A stretch of 64,000 nucleotides of DNA from Streptomyces sp. DH5 (GTDB lineage: Bacteria > Actinomycetota > Actinomycetes > Streptomycetales > Streptomycetaceae). The notes beneath the pieces are model-generated. The model ran no database searches and had not been told where the DNA came from. It saw only the letters and a program-made list of their open reading frames with translations. This document shows, one piece after another, positions 35,218 through 42,910 of the stretch. The stretch covers positions 27,219 through 91,218 of the forward strand of contig NZ_JAHWGP010000033.1 of NCBI RefSeq assembly GCF_020873915.1. Direction: 5' to 3'. A program made the position numbers and the translations under genes. Within the stretch, counting starts at the first letter, position 1; each line of letters begins with the position of its first letter.

Positions 35218-36318
35218 ATGTCCGACTTCGTACCCGGGCTCGAAGGAGTCGTCGCGTTCGAAACGGAGATCGCCGAACCGGACAAGGAGGGCGGCGCCCT
35301 CCGGTACCGGGGCGTCGACATCGAGGACCTGGTCGGGCACGTCTCCTTCGGCAACGTCTGGGGACTGCTCGTCGACGGCGCGTTCAACCCCGGGCTGCCG
35401 CCCGCCGAGCCGTTCCCCATCCCCGTGCACTCCGGTGACATCCGCGTCGACGTCCAGTCCGCGCTCGCCATGCTCGCCCCCGTGTGGGGCCTCAAACCGC
35501 TCCTCGACATCGATGCCGAGCAGGCCCGCGACGACCTCGCGCGCGCCGCCGTCATGGCACTGTCCTACGTCGCCCAGTCCGCCCGCGGCCAGGGCCTGCC
35601 CATGGTGCCCCAGAGCGAGATAGACAAGGCCGACTCCATCGTCGAACGCTTCATGATCCGCTGGCGCGGCGAACCCGACCCCAAGCACGTCGCCGCCGTC
35701 GACGCCTACTGGACGTCGGCCGCCGAGCACGGCATGAACGCCTCCACGTTCACCGCGCGGGTCATCGCCTCCACCGGCGCGGACGTCGCGGCGGCCCTCT
35801 CCGGAGCCGTGGGCGCCATGTCCGGCCCGCTGCACGGCGGCGCGCCCTCGCGCGTGCTCGGCATGATCGAGGAGATCGAGCGCACCGGGGACGCCGAGGC
35901 GTACGTCAAGCAGGCCCTCGACAAGGGCGAACGCCTCATGGGCTTCGGTCACCGCGTCTACCGCGCGGAGGACCCCCGCGCCCGCGTCCTGCGCCGCACC
36001 GCCCGTGACCTGGGAGCACCGCGCTTCGAGGTCGCCGAGGCCCTGGAGAAGGCCGCCCTGGCCGAGCTGCACGCCCGCCGGCCCGACCGGGTGCTGGCCA
36101 CCAACGTCGAGTTCTGGGCGGCCATCGTGCTGGACTTCGCCGAGGTCCCGGCGCACATGTTCACGTCGATGTTCACCTGCGCCCGTACCGCGGGCTGGTC
36201 CGCGCACATCCTGGAGCAGAAGCGCACCGGCCGCCTGGTCCGCCCCTCGGCCCGCTACGTCGGCCCGGGCACCCGCGACCCGCGCGAGATCGAGGGCTAC
36301 GGGGACATCGCCCGCTGA
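35218..36318 (+). CDS. Citrate synthase 2 family protein
   Basis: The 366-residue enzyme condenses acetyl-CoA with oxaloacetate, or propionyl-CoA in methylcitrate-type members. The citrate synthase signature is GFGHRVYRAEDPRARVLRR, with the first catalytic His in SGPLHGGAPSRVLGMIEEI and the essential Asp region in VEFWAAIVLDFAEVP. It is shorter than hexameric GltA (about 430) and matches the actinobacterial citrate synthase 2 subgroup. ATG 35218 follows AAGGAG. A large structured inverted repeat begins 13 bases after the stop. It stands apart from TCA operons, so a specialised role is possible. Confidence 0.92.
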   Translation: MSDFVPGLEGVVAFETEIAEPDKEGGALRYRGVDIEDLVGHVSFGNVWGLLVDGAFNPGLPPAEPFPIPVHSGDIRVDVQSALAMLAPVWGLKPLLDIDAEQARDDLARAAVMALSYVAQSARGQGLPMVPQSEIDKADSIVERFMIRWRGEPDPKHVAAVDAYWTSAAEHGMNASTFTARVIASTGADVAAALSGAVGAMSGPLHGGAPSRVLGMIEEIERTGDAEAYVKQALDKGERLMGFGHRVYRAEDPRARVLRRTARDLGAPRFEVAEALEKAALAELHARRPDRVLATNVEFWAAIVLDFAEVPAHMFTSMFTCARTAGWSAHILEQKRTGRLVRPSARYVGPGTRDPREIEGYGDIAR

Positions 36319-36330
36319 GCCGCCCGCGGG

Positions 36331-36416
36331 AACGCAAACGACCCGCGAGTCTGGTTCCTCCCGGAGGAGGAGCCAGCCGGACGTTACCGGCGACTCGCGG
36401 GTCGGGTGACTGCGTT
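36331..36416 (+). other. Compact three-way-junction RNA element or elaborate terminator
   Basis: A 12-bp perfect stem (GACCCGCGAGTC at 36340-36351 with 36392-36403) encloses two hairpins without any unpaired linker. The first, 36352-36375, has a ten-pair stem with one G-U pair and a CGGA loop. The second, 36376-36391, has a five-pair GCCGG/CCGGC stem with an ACGTTA loop. Beyond a small internal loop, AACGCA (36331) can pair with TGCGTT (36411). It starts 13 bases after the citrate synthase stop, so termination or mRNA protection is likely. It also lies about 145 bases past the 3' end of the IscB remnant, so a mobile-element end is possible. Confidence 0.65.
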
Positions 36417-36559
36417 GGATTGGGCCGGTCGCGCGCATCACGCACACGCTGGTCCGGCGCCGAACCGAGTACGGCGGCGGGCTACTGGCCCGCAGCCACC
36501 TCCGACGTCCGGTATGCATACATGTTCCGAACCACCTCCCTTCCTCGGTGACCAACACC

Positions 36560-37025
36560 TTAGGAAGCACTGGATCCCGTATCAACCGGTTTTCGCATCG
36601 CCTCCGGCTGGAGGGCGTAGCCGTACCCGTCGCCCCGCTGAAGCACGCGTAGGTTCCCGTGGGCGACGTCGAGCCGCCCCACCGGTGTCCGCAGGCTGTG
36701 CTGTCCCCTGGCACGCACTGAGACGCGTCCCGTCCATGTGCCTGCCCATCGGCCGCTCGGCACACTGGCCCGGACGAGGTCCCCCGTGGCGAAGCCGAAG
36801 TGCTGCTTGGTGCGAGGTCTCCGCACTCGTGTTCCAGGGGTCGCACCGACAGCGCGTCCAGCGTGTGCGTCCTGGCGGGCCCCATGGCCCCGCGGTTCTC
36901 CTTCGACCGTGTGCCCGGCCATCCGTGAAAGGGCGCGCCGAGGTCGCCCGGAGCGTCCATGAGCCGCCAGCGGGTCGCGTTCATGGCGGCAGCGTCATGG
37001 AGGGCTCTCCTGATCTCGTCGACGG
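36560..37025 (-). pseudogene. Remnant of an IscB-type RNA-guided nuclease (C-terminal part, frameshifted)
   Basis: Two successive minus-strand frames match the end of IscB/HNH proteins. The first (about 37025-36840) reads LHDAAAMNATRWRLMDAP and RTHTLDALSV, the latter corresponding to the RuvC-III motif with its Asp. The second (about 36815-36560) reads TKQHFGFATGDLVRASVP, GTWTGRVSVRARG and LRVLQRGDGYGYALQ, the C-terminal domain. The frame must shift between about 36843 and 36810. The Arg-rich bridge helix, RuvC-I/II and HNH domain are absent, so it cannot be active. IscB genes are carried by IS200/IS605-like elements and use an upstream omega RNA, also missing here. The identification is by recalled family motifs. 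Confidence 0.75.
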
Positions 37026-37107
37026 GACTACTGCTGTGGCAACAATTCTTGCCGTCTTGTCGGGAACCCGGTGTGCGCTGAGTCACGTTCAAGTTGAATG
37101 ATGGTGG

Positions 37108-38553
37108 ATGAGCGAACCGTCGTGCCGTACGTGCGGACGCAGCCTGCAGGGGGTCCAGGTGAGTGCTTCCCGGCGTAGTGGGACCACCGACGAGCTGGGG
37201 CCGGACGAGCCCGGGCCCGGGCGGGAGGGGTCGGACGGATCCGACCTCCTCGCCGCGCTGCTCGACGGCATGGACGCCGCACTGTGCGCCTTCGACGCGC
37301 ACGGGACCGTCACGCACTGGAACCGGGAGGCGGAGCGCATCCTCGGCTGGAGCGCGGAGGAGGCCGTGGGCCGGGCCGGGTTCGCCGGGTGGGCGGTGCG
37401 CAGCGCGGACGCCGAGGAGGTCGAGGCGCGGCTGATGTCGGCCATGGACGCGCCGGGCCGGCAGGTGAACGAGTTCGCGCTGCTGACGAAGGACGGCGGC
37501 CGGGTGCTGGTGCGCACGCAGTCCGCTGCCGTGCCCGGGCCCGACGGGAAGCCGGCGGGGGTGTACTGCGCGTTCAGCGAGGTGCACACGCAGATCGACC
37601 TGGAGCGGTCGATCGCGTTGAGCGAGGCGCTGCTCGACGACGCCAGCTGGGGTGTCGTCCTGGTCGACGCCGACCTGCGTCCCGCCGTGGTGAACGAGCA
37701 CGCCGCGCGGGCCCTGGGCGCGGGGCGTACGGCCGTACTGGGCCGGCCGCTGGGGGAGCTGCTGGCGCAGGGGGTGGAGGAGCTGGAGAGCGCGCTCACC
37801 CACGTCCTCGCCGAGGGTGCGCCGCCCGCGCCGGCCGAGCTGTGGGTGAGCGTGCGCACCCCGGAGGGCGAGCGGCGGCGGTGCTGGCGCAGCGGGTTCG
37901 TGCGGCTGGCGTCGCCGCTCGCGGAGGAGCCGGTGCCGCTCGGGGTGGGGTGGCTGTTCCAGGACGTGACGGAGGCCCGGCAGGGCGAGCAGGAGGCGTC
38001 GCTGCTGCGGTTCCGCGCGCAGCAGTTGCACCGTGCGGCGCGTGCCGCGGCGGAGTGCGAGGATCCCGCGGAGGCGGTGACGGTCCACCTGGACTTCGCG
38101 CTCGCCGGGTTCGCCGACCACGCGCTGATCGACCGGGTGGCCGAGTGCCCCGGGGACGCCGAGGCGGTGCGGCTGGTGCGGATCGCGGCGACACCGTCCG
38201 GCGCGCCGGGGCCGAGCAGGCTGGACGGGCGGGCGGGGCTGCCGGTGCGGTACGCGGAGTCGCATCCGGCGGTGCAGTGCGTGGAGCGGGCCGGGTCGGT
38301 GCGGGCCGGGGCGGGGGCCCTGGGCGCGGAGGACGCGCGGGCGTGGGCGCTGGGGCGGCAGTGGCCGGGGGACGCGGTGTACGCGCTGTGCACGGTGCTG
38401 CGGAGCCGGGGGCGCACGCTCGGTGCTGTGACGTTTCTGCGGGGAGCGGGGCGTCAGGCGTTCGAGCGCTCCGACGCGATGTACGCGGAGGACGTGGCCG
38501 TGCGCATCGCCGCCTCCCTGGACCTGGCGGGCCTCGCGACTCCGGAGCGCTGA
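37108..38553 (+). CDS. PAS-PAS-GAF sensory protein without output domain
   Basis: This 481-residue cytoplasmic protein has a first PAS domain (about residues 45-165: ALLDGMDAALCAFDAHGTVTHWN, ILGWSAEEAVGR), a second PAS-like domain (about 170-295: LDDASWGVVLVDADLRPAVVNEHAARALG, WLFQDVTEARQGE) and a C-terminal GAF-like region (about 315-475: LAGFADHALIDRV, YALCTVLRSRGRTLGAVTFL). No kinase, phosphatase, GGDEF or DNA-binding domain follows, so it must act through a partner or be a truncated PAS-GAF-PP2C protein. The N-terminus begins with a CRTCG pair. ATG 37108 is used, although the PAS region would be intact from GTG 37159. It begins beside the IscB remnant, whose decay may have displaced its original upstream region. 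Confidence 0.78.
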   Translation: MSEPSCRTCGRSLQGVQVSASRRSGTTDELGPDEPGPGREGSDGSDLLAALLDGMDAALCAFDAHGTVTHWNREAERILGWSAEEAVGRAGFAGWAVRSADAEEVEARLMSAMDAPGRQVNEFALLTKDGGRVLVRTQSAAVPGPDGKPAGVYCAFSEVHTQIDLERSIALSEALLDDASWGVVLVDADLRPAVVNEHAARALGAGRTAVLGRPLGELLAQGVEELESALTHVLAEGAPPAPAELWVSVRTPEGERRRCWRSGFVRLASPLAEEPVPLGVGWLFQDVTEARQGEQEASLLRFRAQQLHRAARAAAECEDPAEAVTVHLDFALAGFADHALIDRVAECPGDAEAVRLVRIAATPSGAPGPSRLDGRAGLPVRYAESHPAVQCVERAGSVRAGAGALGAEDARAWALGRQWPGDAVYALCTVLRSRGRTLGAVTFLRGAGRQAFERSDAMYAEDVAVRIAASLDLAGLATPER

Positions 38554-38563
38554 CGGGCTGTCG

Positions 38564-39319
38564 TCAGTGGCGGTAGTAGATCCGGTCGGCGTACTCGTCG
38601 AACACCCGGGCGTTCCACTCGTGCCCGCCGTCCACGTTGCCGGATCGCAGCAGCGGCGGTTCGATGCCCCGCTCCGCGAGGACCGCGGCCGCCGTCGCCA
38701 TGACGGCCTGCAGCAGCGCCGTGGTGACGACCGTCGACGCGGGGGCGAACGGCGCCGGGACGCCCTCATGCGTCAGTTCCGCGTCCCCGACCGCGATCTT
38801 CGAGTCCAGCACGAGGTCGCAGTGGTCCTTCAGGAACGTCCCCGAGGAGTGCCGGGACGACGTCTGTGCCGCGTACGCCACCGATGTCACGCCGACGACC
38901 CGCACGCCCCGCTCGCGCGCCTTCACGGCCATTTCCACGGGCAGCGCGTTGCGCCCGGACAGGGAGATGATCACGAGTGTGTCGCCCGCGCGGAGCGGTG
39001 AGGACTCGAGGACCACGCCCGCGAGTCCGTCGACGCGTTCCAGGGCGGAGCCCAGCGTGGCCGGCCGCACGTCGACGCCGACGGCACCGGGCACGGCGAG
39101 CAGGTTCATCAGGGCCAGTCCGCCCGCGCGGTAGACGAGGTCCTGCGCGGCGAGCGAGGAGTGCCCGGCGCCGAAGGCGAAGAGCCGGCCGCCGTCCGCG
39201 ACGGTGTCGGCGATCAGCGTGCCCGCGGCCTCGACGGACTCGGCCTCCTCGTCACGGATCCGCCGCAGCAGACCGATCGCGGCGTCGAGGAACTGACCGG
39301 CCGGCGTGCGGTCGCTCAT
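38564..39319 (-). CDS. SIS-domain phosphosugar-binding protein
   Basis: The 251-residue protein is a single SIS domain of the type annotated as phosphosugar isomerase/binding protein. GGRLFAFGAGHSSLAAQDL starts the fold, and VIISLSGRNALPVEMAVKARERG gives the phosphate-binding Ser region. ATG 39319 is chosen because MSDRTPAGQFLDAAIGLL is the family-like start; the frame extends only 12 residues upstream. Such proteins bind sugar phosphates (for example N-acetylglucosamine or N-acetylmuramate phosphates) and act as isomerases, etherases or regulators. It converges on the PAS gene and is divergent from dmdR1. Confidence 0.88.
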   Translation of the reverse strand: MSDRTPAGQFLDAAIGLLRRIRDEEAESVEAAGTLIADTVADGGRLFAFGAGHSSLAAQDLVYRAGGLALMNLLAVPGAVGVDVRPATLGSALERVDGLAGVVLESSPLRAGDTLVIISLSGRNALPVEMAVKARERGVRVVGVTSVAYAAQTSSRHSSGTFLKDHCDLVLDSKIAVGDAELTHEGVPAPFAPASTVVTTALLQAVMATAAAVLAERGIEPPLLRSGNVDGGHEWNARVFDEYADRIYYRH

Positions 39320-39536
39320 GCGGCATCCCTTCGCGGGTCGAGTGCTGCGGATCACCGTGGGGTCCGGACCAGTGCCGTGTCAATACGGCGTCGGCGCAGC
39401 CGGTTCACCGGTGTCGTGGACCCTCGTTCTCGCGGCGCGGCCCGGTTGTCGGCCGCATGCGTCAGAATTGATGCCGGGGCCAGCGCACGCGCCGGTGAGC
39501 AGTCCAGCCGCCGGCAGAGCCAATCCGCAGATCTCA

Positions 39537-40238
39537 TCAAGGGGCATGAATGTCCGGACTGATCGACACCACGGAGATGTATCTCCGCACCATCCTCGAG
39601 CTGGAGGAGGAAGGTGTGGTCCCGATGCGCGCCCGGATCGCCGAGCGGCTCGACCAGAGCGGGCCGACGGTCAGCCAGACGGTGGCGCGCATGGAGCGCG
39701 ACGGCCTGGTGTCCGTCGCCCCGGACCGGCACCTGGAGCTCACGGAGGAGGGCCGCCGGCTGGCCACGCGCGTGATGCGCAAGCACCGCCTCGCCGAGTG
39801 CCTCCTGGTCGACGTGATCGGTCTGGAGTGGGAGCAGGTCCACGCCGAGGCCTGCCGCTGGGAGCACGTGATGAGCGAGGCCGTCGAGCGACGCGTGCTG
39901 GAGCTGCTGAGGCACCCGACGGAGTCGCCGTACGGCAACCCGATCCCGGGTCTGGAGGAGCTGGGCGAGAAGGACGGCGCCGATCCGTTCCTCGACGAGG
40001 GCATGGTGTCGCTGGCGGAGCTCGACCCGGGCGCCGAGGGCAAGACGGTCGTGGTGCGCCGGATCGGCGAGCCGATCCAGACGGACGCGCAGCTGATGTA
40101 CACGCTGCGCCGGGCGGGCGTGCAGCCCGGTTCGGTGGTGAGCGTCACGGAGTCGGCCGGCGGCGGGGTGCTGGTCGGCAGCAGCGGTGAGGCGGCCGAG
40201 CTGGAGACGGACGTGGCGTCCCACGTCTTCGTCGCCAA
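39537..40238 (-). other. Antisense open frame over dmdR1, possible adm equivalent
   Basis: A 233-codon minus-strand frame runs through the whole dmdR1 gene. In S. coelicolor a protein-coding antisense gene (adm) has been reported over dmdR1, affecting siderophore and antibiotic production. Open antisense frames are expected by chance in such GC-rich DNA, so the frame alone is weak evidence, and composition offers no support (Ser/Arg-rich, no recognisable domain). Confidence 0.25.
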
Positions 40239-40245
40239 GCCCTGA
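39550..40245 (+). CDS. dmdR1: DtxR-family iron-dependent repressor, DmdR1-like
   Basis: The 231-residue iron sensor has a winged helix (MRARIAERLDQSGPTVSQTV, about residues 26-45), a metal-binding dimerisation domain and a C-terminal SH3-like FeoA domain (about 160-231). The residue numbering matches DtxR exactly: Met10, Cys102, Glu105 and His106 form the primary site, and His79, Glu83 and His98 the ancillary site. With bound Fe(II) it should repress siderophore and iron-uptake genes. ATG 39550 gives the canonical N-terminus (MSGLIDTTEMYLRT). No iron box was found in the 230 bases upstream. In S. coelicolor an antisense gene, adm, overlaps dmdR1, and an open minus-strand frame exists here too. 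Confidence 0.94.
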   Translation: MSGLIDTTEMYLRTILELEEEGVVPMRARIAERLDQSGPTVSQTVARMERDGLVSVAPDRHLELTEEGRRLATRVMRKHRLAECLLVDVIGLEWEQVHAEACRWEHVMSEAVERRVLELLRHPTESPYGNPIPGLEELGEKDGADPFLDEGMVSLAELDPGAEGKTVVVRRIGEPIQTDAQLMYTLRRAGVQPGSVVSVTESAGGGVLVGSSGEAAELETDVASHVFVAKP

Positions 40246-40300
40246 CCGGACGGCCGGTGCGACGCCGAGTCCTGACCGGACGGCCGGTGCGACGCCGGTG
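40241..40300. repeat. 30-bp tandem duplication spanning the dmdR1 stop codon
   Basis: Two adjacent 30-base copies (40241-40270 and 40271-40300) share their first 27 bases and begin CCTGACCGGACGGCCGGTGC. The first copy includes the dmdR1 TGA, so the duplication restores the original end of the gene and adds a copy of the 3' edge. Confidence 0.85.
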
Positions 40301-40823
40301 CACGGCCCGCGTCCGTGCCCGCTCACGGGGCGGACGCTCGGCGCCCGCCGGTGCGGACGCGCCGAATCGCGGATCCGTTGCGTCTCCGTTGCGTCGAATC
40401 GCAGCGCTCGCCCGGGCGGCGTGCAAGGCTGTCGCGTGAGGCATAGGACCTGAGGGGCTCTTGGCCGGACCGACAGCGATGTCATCCCGGCCGGGAAGGG
40501 GCGGGGACGATGTGCCGCGACCACGTGAGGAGCCCCGGCGCCGCACGGCGCCGGGGCCTGTCCTCCCCTGTGCCGACCCGGAGCCCCGAGCTCCCAGGGT
40601 CGTTCCCCTCGGACCGATTTCCCCGAGCGGTCCGCCTCCCGTTGAAGATCTCCCCTGGGCCGCGGCGATCAATCCTCGCCGGGTGTCACTCGAACGAGGG
40701 GTGTTGCCGGGCAAGAGCGTATTTTCGAATGCTCATTCGATAATCTGCGGGGTGCGGGTGGCGGCAACAGCGGGGTCAGGCCACAGGCAGTGGACAGGCA
40801 GCGAGCTTGGGGGTGCCAGGACC
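40301..40823. other. Intergenic region upstream of the TTA-containing hydrolase gene
   Basis: No convincing gene lies in this interval. It contains a strong hairpin at 40532-40557. It also holds two short inverted repeats: CTCG-AA-CGAG at 40689-40698 and TCGAAT-GCTC-ATTCGA at 40725-40740. The second is followed by TAATCT, in an AT-rich patch suited to a promoter about 85 to 135 bases upstream of the hydrolase ATG. CGTTGCGTC-like sequence is repeated near 40380-40395. Confidence 0.5.
40532..40557. terminator. Hairpin terminator downstream of dmdR1
   Basis: GCCCCGGCGCC pairs perfectly with GGCGCCGGGGC over 11 bp around a GCAC loop. It lies nearly 290 bases beyond the dmdR1 stop, so it ends a long 3' untranslated region or shields the downstream hydrolase promoter. 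Confidence 0.75.
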
Positions 40824-41702
40824 ATGGCGCGACGCGTCGACGTGACCGGGGCGGGCGGTGTACGGCTCGCCGCCTGGGAGTTCGGCGACCCGCCCAAGGA
40901 CCACCGGGACCCGGCGGAGCACACCGCGCCGGACGTGCCCGGCGTGCTGTTACTGCACGGTCTGATGGGCCGCGCCTCGCACTGGGCGTCCACTGCCCGC
41001 CGGCTCTCCGGGCGCTACCGCGCGGTCGCCCTCGACCAGCGCGGCCACGGCCGCAGTGACAAGCCCCCGCACGCCTCCTTCACCCGCGACGCCTACGTCG
41101 ACGACGCCGAGGCCGCCCTGGAGCAGCTCCGCCTCGGCCCCACCGTCCTCATCGGGCACGCCATGGGCGCGCTGACCGCCTGGCAGCTCGCCGCCAAACG
41201 CCCCGACCTGGTCCGCGGCCTGGTCATCTGCGACATGCGGGCCTCCGCCCTGGGCGCCGCCTCGCAGCGCGAGTGGGCCGAGTGGTTCAAGACCTGGCCG
41301 GTGCCCTTCGCCACGCTCGCCGACGTACGCAAGTGGTTCGGCGAGGACGACCCGTGGGTGGAGCGCCCCAACCCCGCGCGGGGGGATTTCTACGCAGAGG
41401 TGATGGCCGAGTCCCCCGACGGCTGGCGCCCCGTCTTCGACCCGGAGCAGATGCTCCGCTCCCGCGAGGCCTGGGTGTTCGACGCCCACTGGGAGGAGCT
41501 GGCCCAGGTGCGGTGCCCCGCCCTGGTGGTCCGCGGCCTCGACGGGCAACTGGGCCGCGCGGAGGCCCAGGAGATGGTGCGCGTCCTGCCCCGCGGCCGG
41601 TACGCTGAGGTGGTCGACGCCGGTCACCTCGTCCACTACGACCAGCCGGAGACCTGGCTGGCCGCCGTCGAGCCCTTCCTCGACTCCCTCGGCGGCGACT
41701 GA
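40824..41702 (+). CDS. Alpha/beta-hydrolase-fold protein with Ala at the nucleophile position; TTA codon
   Basis: This 292-residue protein has the alpha/beta hydrolase fold. The oxyanion region is GVLLLHGLMGRASHW and the conserved DQRGHGRSDKP follows. The nucleophile elbow reads IGHAMGALTAW, with Ala (GCC) where Ser is expected. The acid (RGLDGQLG) and the His (VVDAGHLVHYDQPE) are still present. It may therefore be a non-hydrolytic relative acting as a lyase, a binding protein or a regulator. Codon 43 is TTA (40950-40952), the only TTA seen in a convincing gene in this window, so translation should depend on the bldA leucyl-tRNA and hence on development. A terminator follows. Confidence 0.85.
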   Translation: MARRVDVTGAGGVRLAAWEFGDPPKDHRDPAEHTAPDVPGVLLLHGLMGRASHWASTARRLSGRYRAVALDQRGHGRSDKPPHASFTRDAYVDDAEAALEQLRLGPTVLIGHAMGALTAWQLAAKRPDLVRGLVICDMRASALGAASQREWAEWFKTWPVPFATLADVRKWFGEDDPWVERPNPARGDFYAEVMAESPDGWRPVFDPEQMLRSREAWVFDAHWEELAQVRCPALVVRGLDGQLGRAEAQEMVRVLPRGRYAEVVDAGHLVHYDQPETWLAAVEPFLDSLGGD

Positions 41703-41777
41703 GCGCCCCGCGCGGCGACCGTGCCCACGAGCCCGGCGGACCGCCCCGGCGGGCGGCTCCGGATCGATCCCTCCGAC

Positions 41778-41823
41778 GGCGGCCTGCTCCCCGGGTCCGG
41801 AAGTCCACGGGGAGCAGGCCGCC
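41778..41823. terminator. Long hairpin terminator after the hydrolase gene
   Basis: A perfect 15-bp stem, GGCGGCCTGCTCCCC with its complement, closes a 16-base loop. It lies 75 bases after the hydrolase stop and 120 before the end of the convergent primase-like gene, so it can act on both. Confidence 0.85.
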
Positions 41824-41943
41824 TTCAGGGGCGAGGGGGCCGCGCGACGAGCCACCACGGGCCCGCGGTCGCCGAACGGCGCGAGCCCCGCGGGGGGTCG
41901 GCGCGGTCACCGGCCCAGCCTGGACGAGGTGACAGCGGGCGCC

Positions 41944-42606
41944 CTACCGGTCCCGCCCGCACGCGTAGGCCAACGGCGGGATCAGCTCCGCCACATCGGG
42001 CAGCCACCGGTTGGCCGCGGACGGCCGGCAGGCCCACTGCACCGCTCCCCGGCACCCCACCCGGGTGGGCGGCGCGGCCACGAAGTCGCCCTCACCGCGC
42101 ACCGTCAGGTCGATCGACGAGGGCGCCCACCCCAGCCCCCGCAACAGCTTCGGCACCTTCGCGGCCGCCCCCGGCAGGACGAAGAACTCCGTCCGCCGGT
42201 GCGGCGTCACCGTGACCGGGCCCAGCGTCAACCCCATCCGCTCCATCCGCGCGAGCGCCAGGAACCCGGCCGTCTCCGGCACGGAGACCGCGTCGAAGCT
42301 CCGCCCGGTGGGCAGCAGGACCGAGGCGTCCGGCCGCTCCCGCCACATCCGCCGGGCGACGGTCGCGCTGCCGGTCGCCCGCACCGCCCAGTCCGCGCGG
42401 GCCGGGTGCGCCCCGGGCGCGGGACACGCCGCGTCACCGCACGAGCAGCCCCGCACCCCGTCCAGGGTCACCAGCCAGGTGCCCGGAACCACGTCCCAGT
42501 GCCGCTCCTCCGCGTAGCGGACGGCGGCGTCGAGCAGCGATTCCCCGCGCTGCGTCGGGATCTGTACGGCGTCGGTGCCCGCGATCGTCTCTTCCACGAT
42601 GAACAC
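41944..42606 (-). CDS. Bifunctional DNA primase/polymerase-like protein (prim-pol remnant family)
   Basis: The 220-residue protein matches a Streptomyces family annotated as bifunctional DNA primase/polymerase. The head FIVEETIAGTDAVQIPTQRG is followed by a CxCGDxxCPxPGAHP segment (GCSCGDAACPAPGAHP), which resembles the zinc-binding feature of prim-pol domains, and LPTGRSFDAVSVPETAG. The second half (PHRRTEFFVLPGAAAK, APPTRVGCRGAVQWACRP) resembles the remaining prim-pol region. The acidic catalytic pair typical of active prim-pols is not clear, so activity is doubtful. GTG 42606 gives the family-like N-terminus. GTG 42621 is an alternative. It is divergent from the XRE-TPR regulator gene. Confidence 0.75.
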   Translation of the reverse strand: MFIVEETIAGTDAVQIPTQRGESLLDAAVRYAEERHWDVVPGTWLVTLDGVRGCSCGDAACPAPGAHPARADWAVRATGSATVARRMWRERPDASVLLPTGRSFDAVSVPETAGFLALARMERMGLTLGPVTVTPHRRTEFFVLPGAAAKVPKLLRGLGWAPSSIDLTVRGEGDFVAAPPTRVGCRGAVQWACRPSAANRWLPDVAELIPPLAYACGRDR

Positions 42607-42910
42607 AACTACGGCCGTCACCAGGGGTTACGCCCGCCCGCGTGCGCGGGGGAGGAGCACCGGCCCCCGGTCGGGGCGCACGGGGGCATCCGCGGGGGCG
42701 CGCGGGGGAACCGCGTTCGCGGATGGGTAGCCACGAGGGGGGCCGGCAACCGCCGTTACCCCGGCAATCCTCACATGCTTCGCATTGTCGGCACAGCGGC
42801 GGGGCATTGATCTTCACGGCCGGTTCTTCTCGCCGGGACGTGAGAAGTACGGCCGCGGAAGAACGTCAACCCGGTGCGTGGGCAGGCACCGCAGCCTGAG
42901 GGGGTACGCC
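42607..42910. promoter_or_regulatory. Divergent promoter region before the XRE-TPR regulator
   Basis: This 300-base gap holds no gene. It is GC-rich with a somewhat AT-richer patch near 42770-42850 (CTTCACGGCCGGTTCTTCTC, GTGAGAAGTACGG). No strong palindrome or hairpin was found. Confidence 0.3.

Noticed and set aside
36406-37101. A 231-codon plus-strand frame over the IscB relic
   Set aside because: It is antisense to recognisable IscB motifs and ends against the PAS gene start. The translation has no domain.
35200-38769. A 1189-codon minus-strand open frame across citrate synthase, the IscB relic and the PAS gene
   Set aside because: It is antisense to two clear genes and has no domain of its own except the short IscB-like stretch, which is described separately. 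Long antisense frames are expected at this GC content.
39320-39549. Iron box in the dmdR1 promoter
   Set aside because: I searched for TTAGGTTAGGCTAACCTAA-like sequence and found no convincing match.
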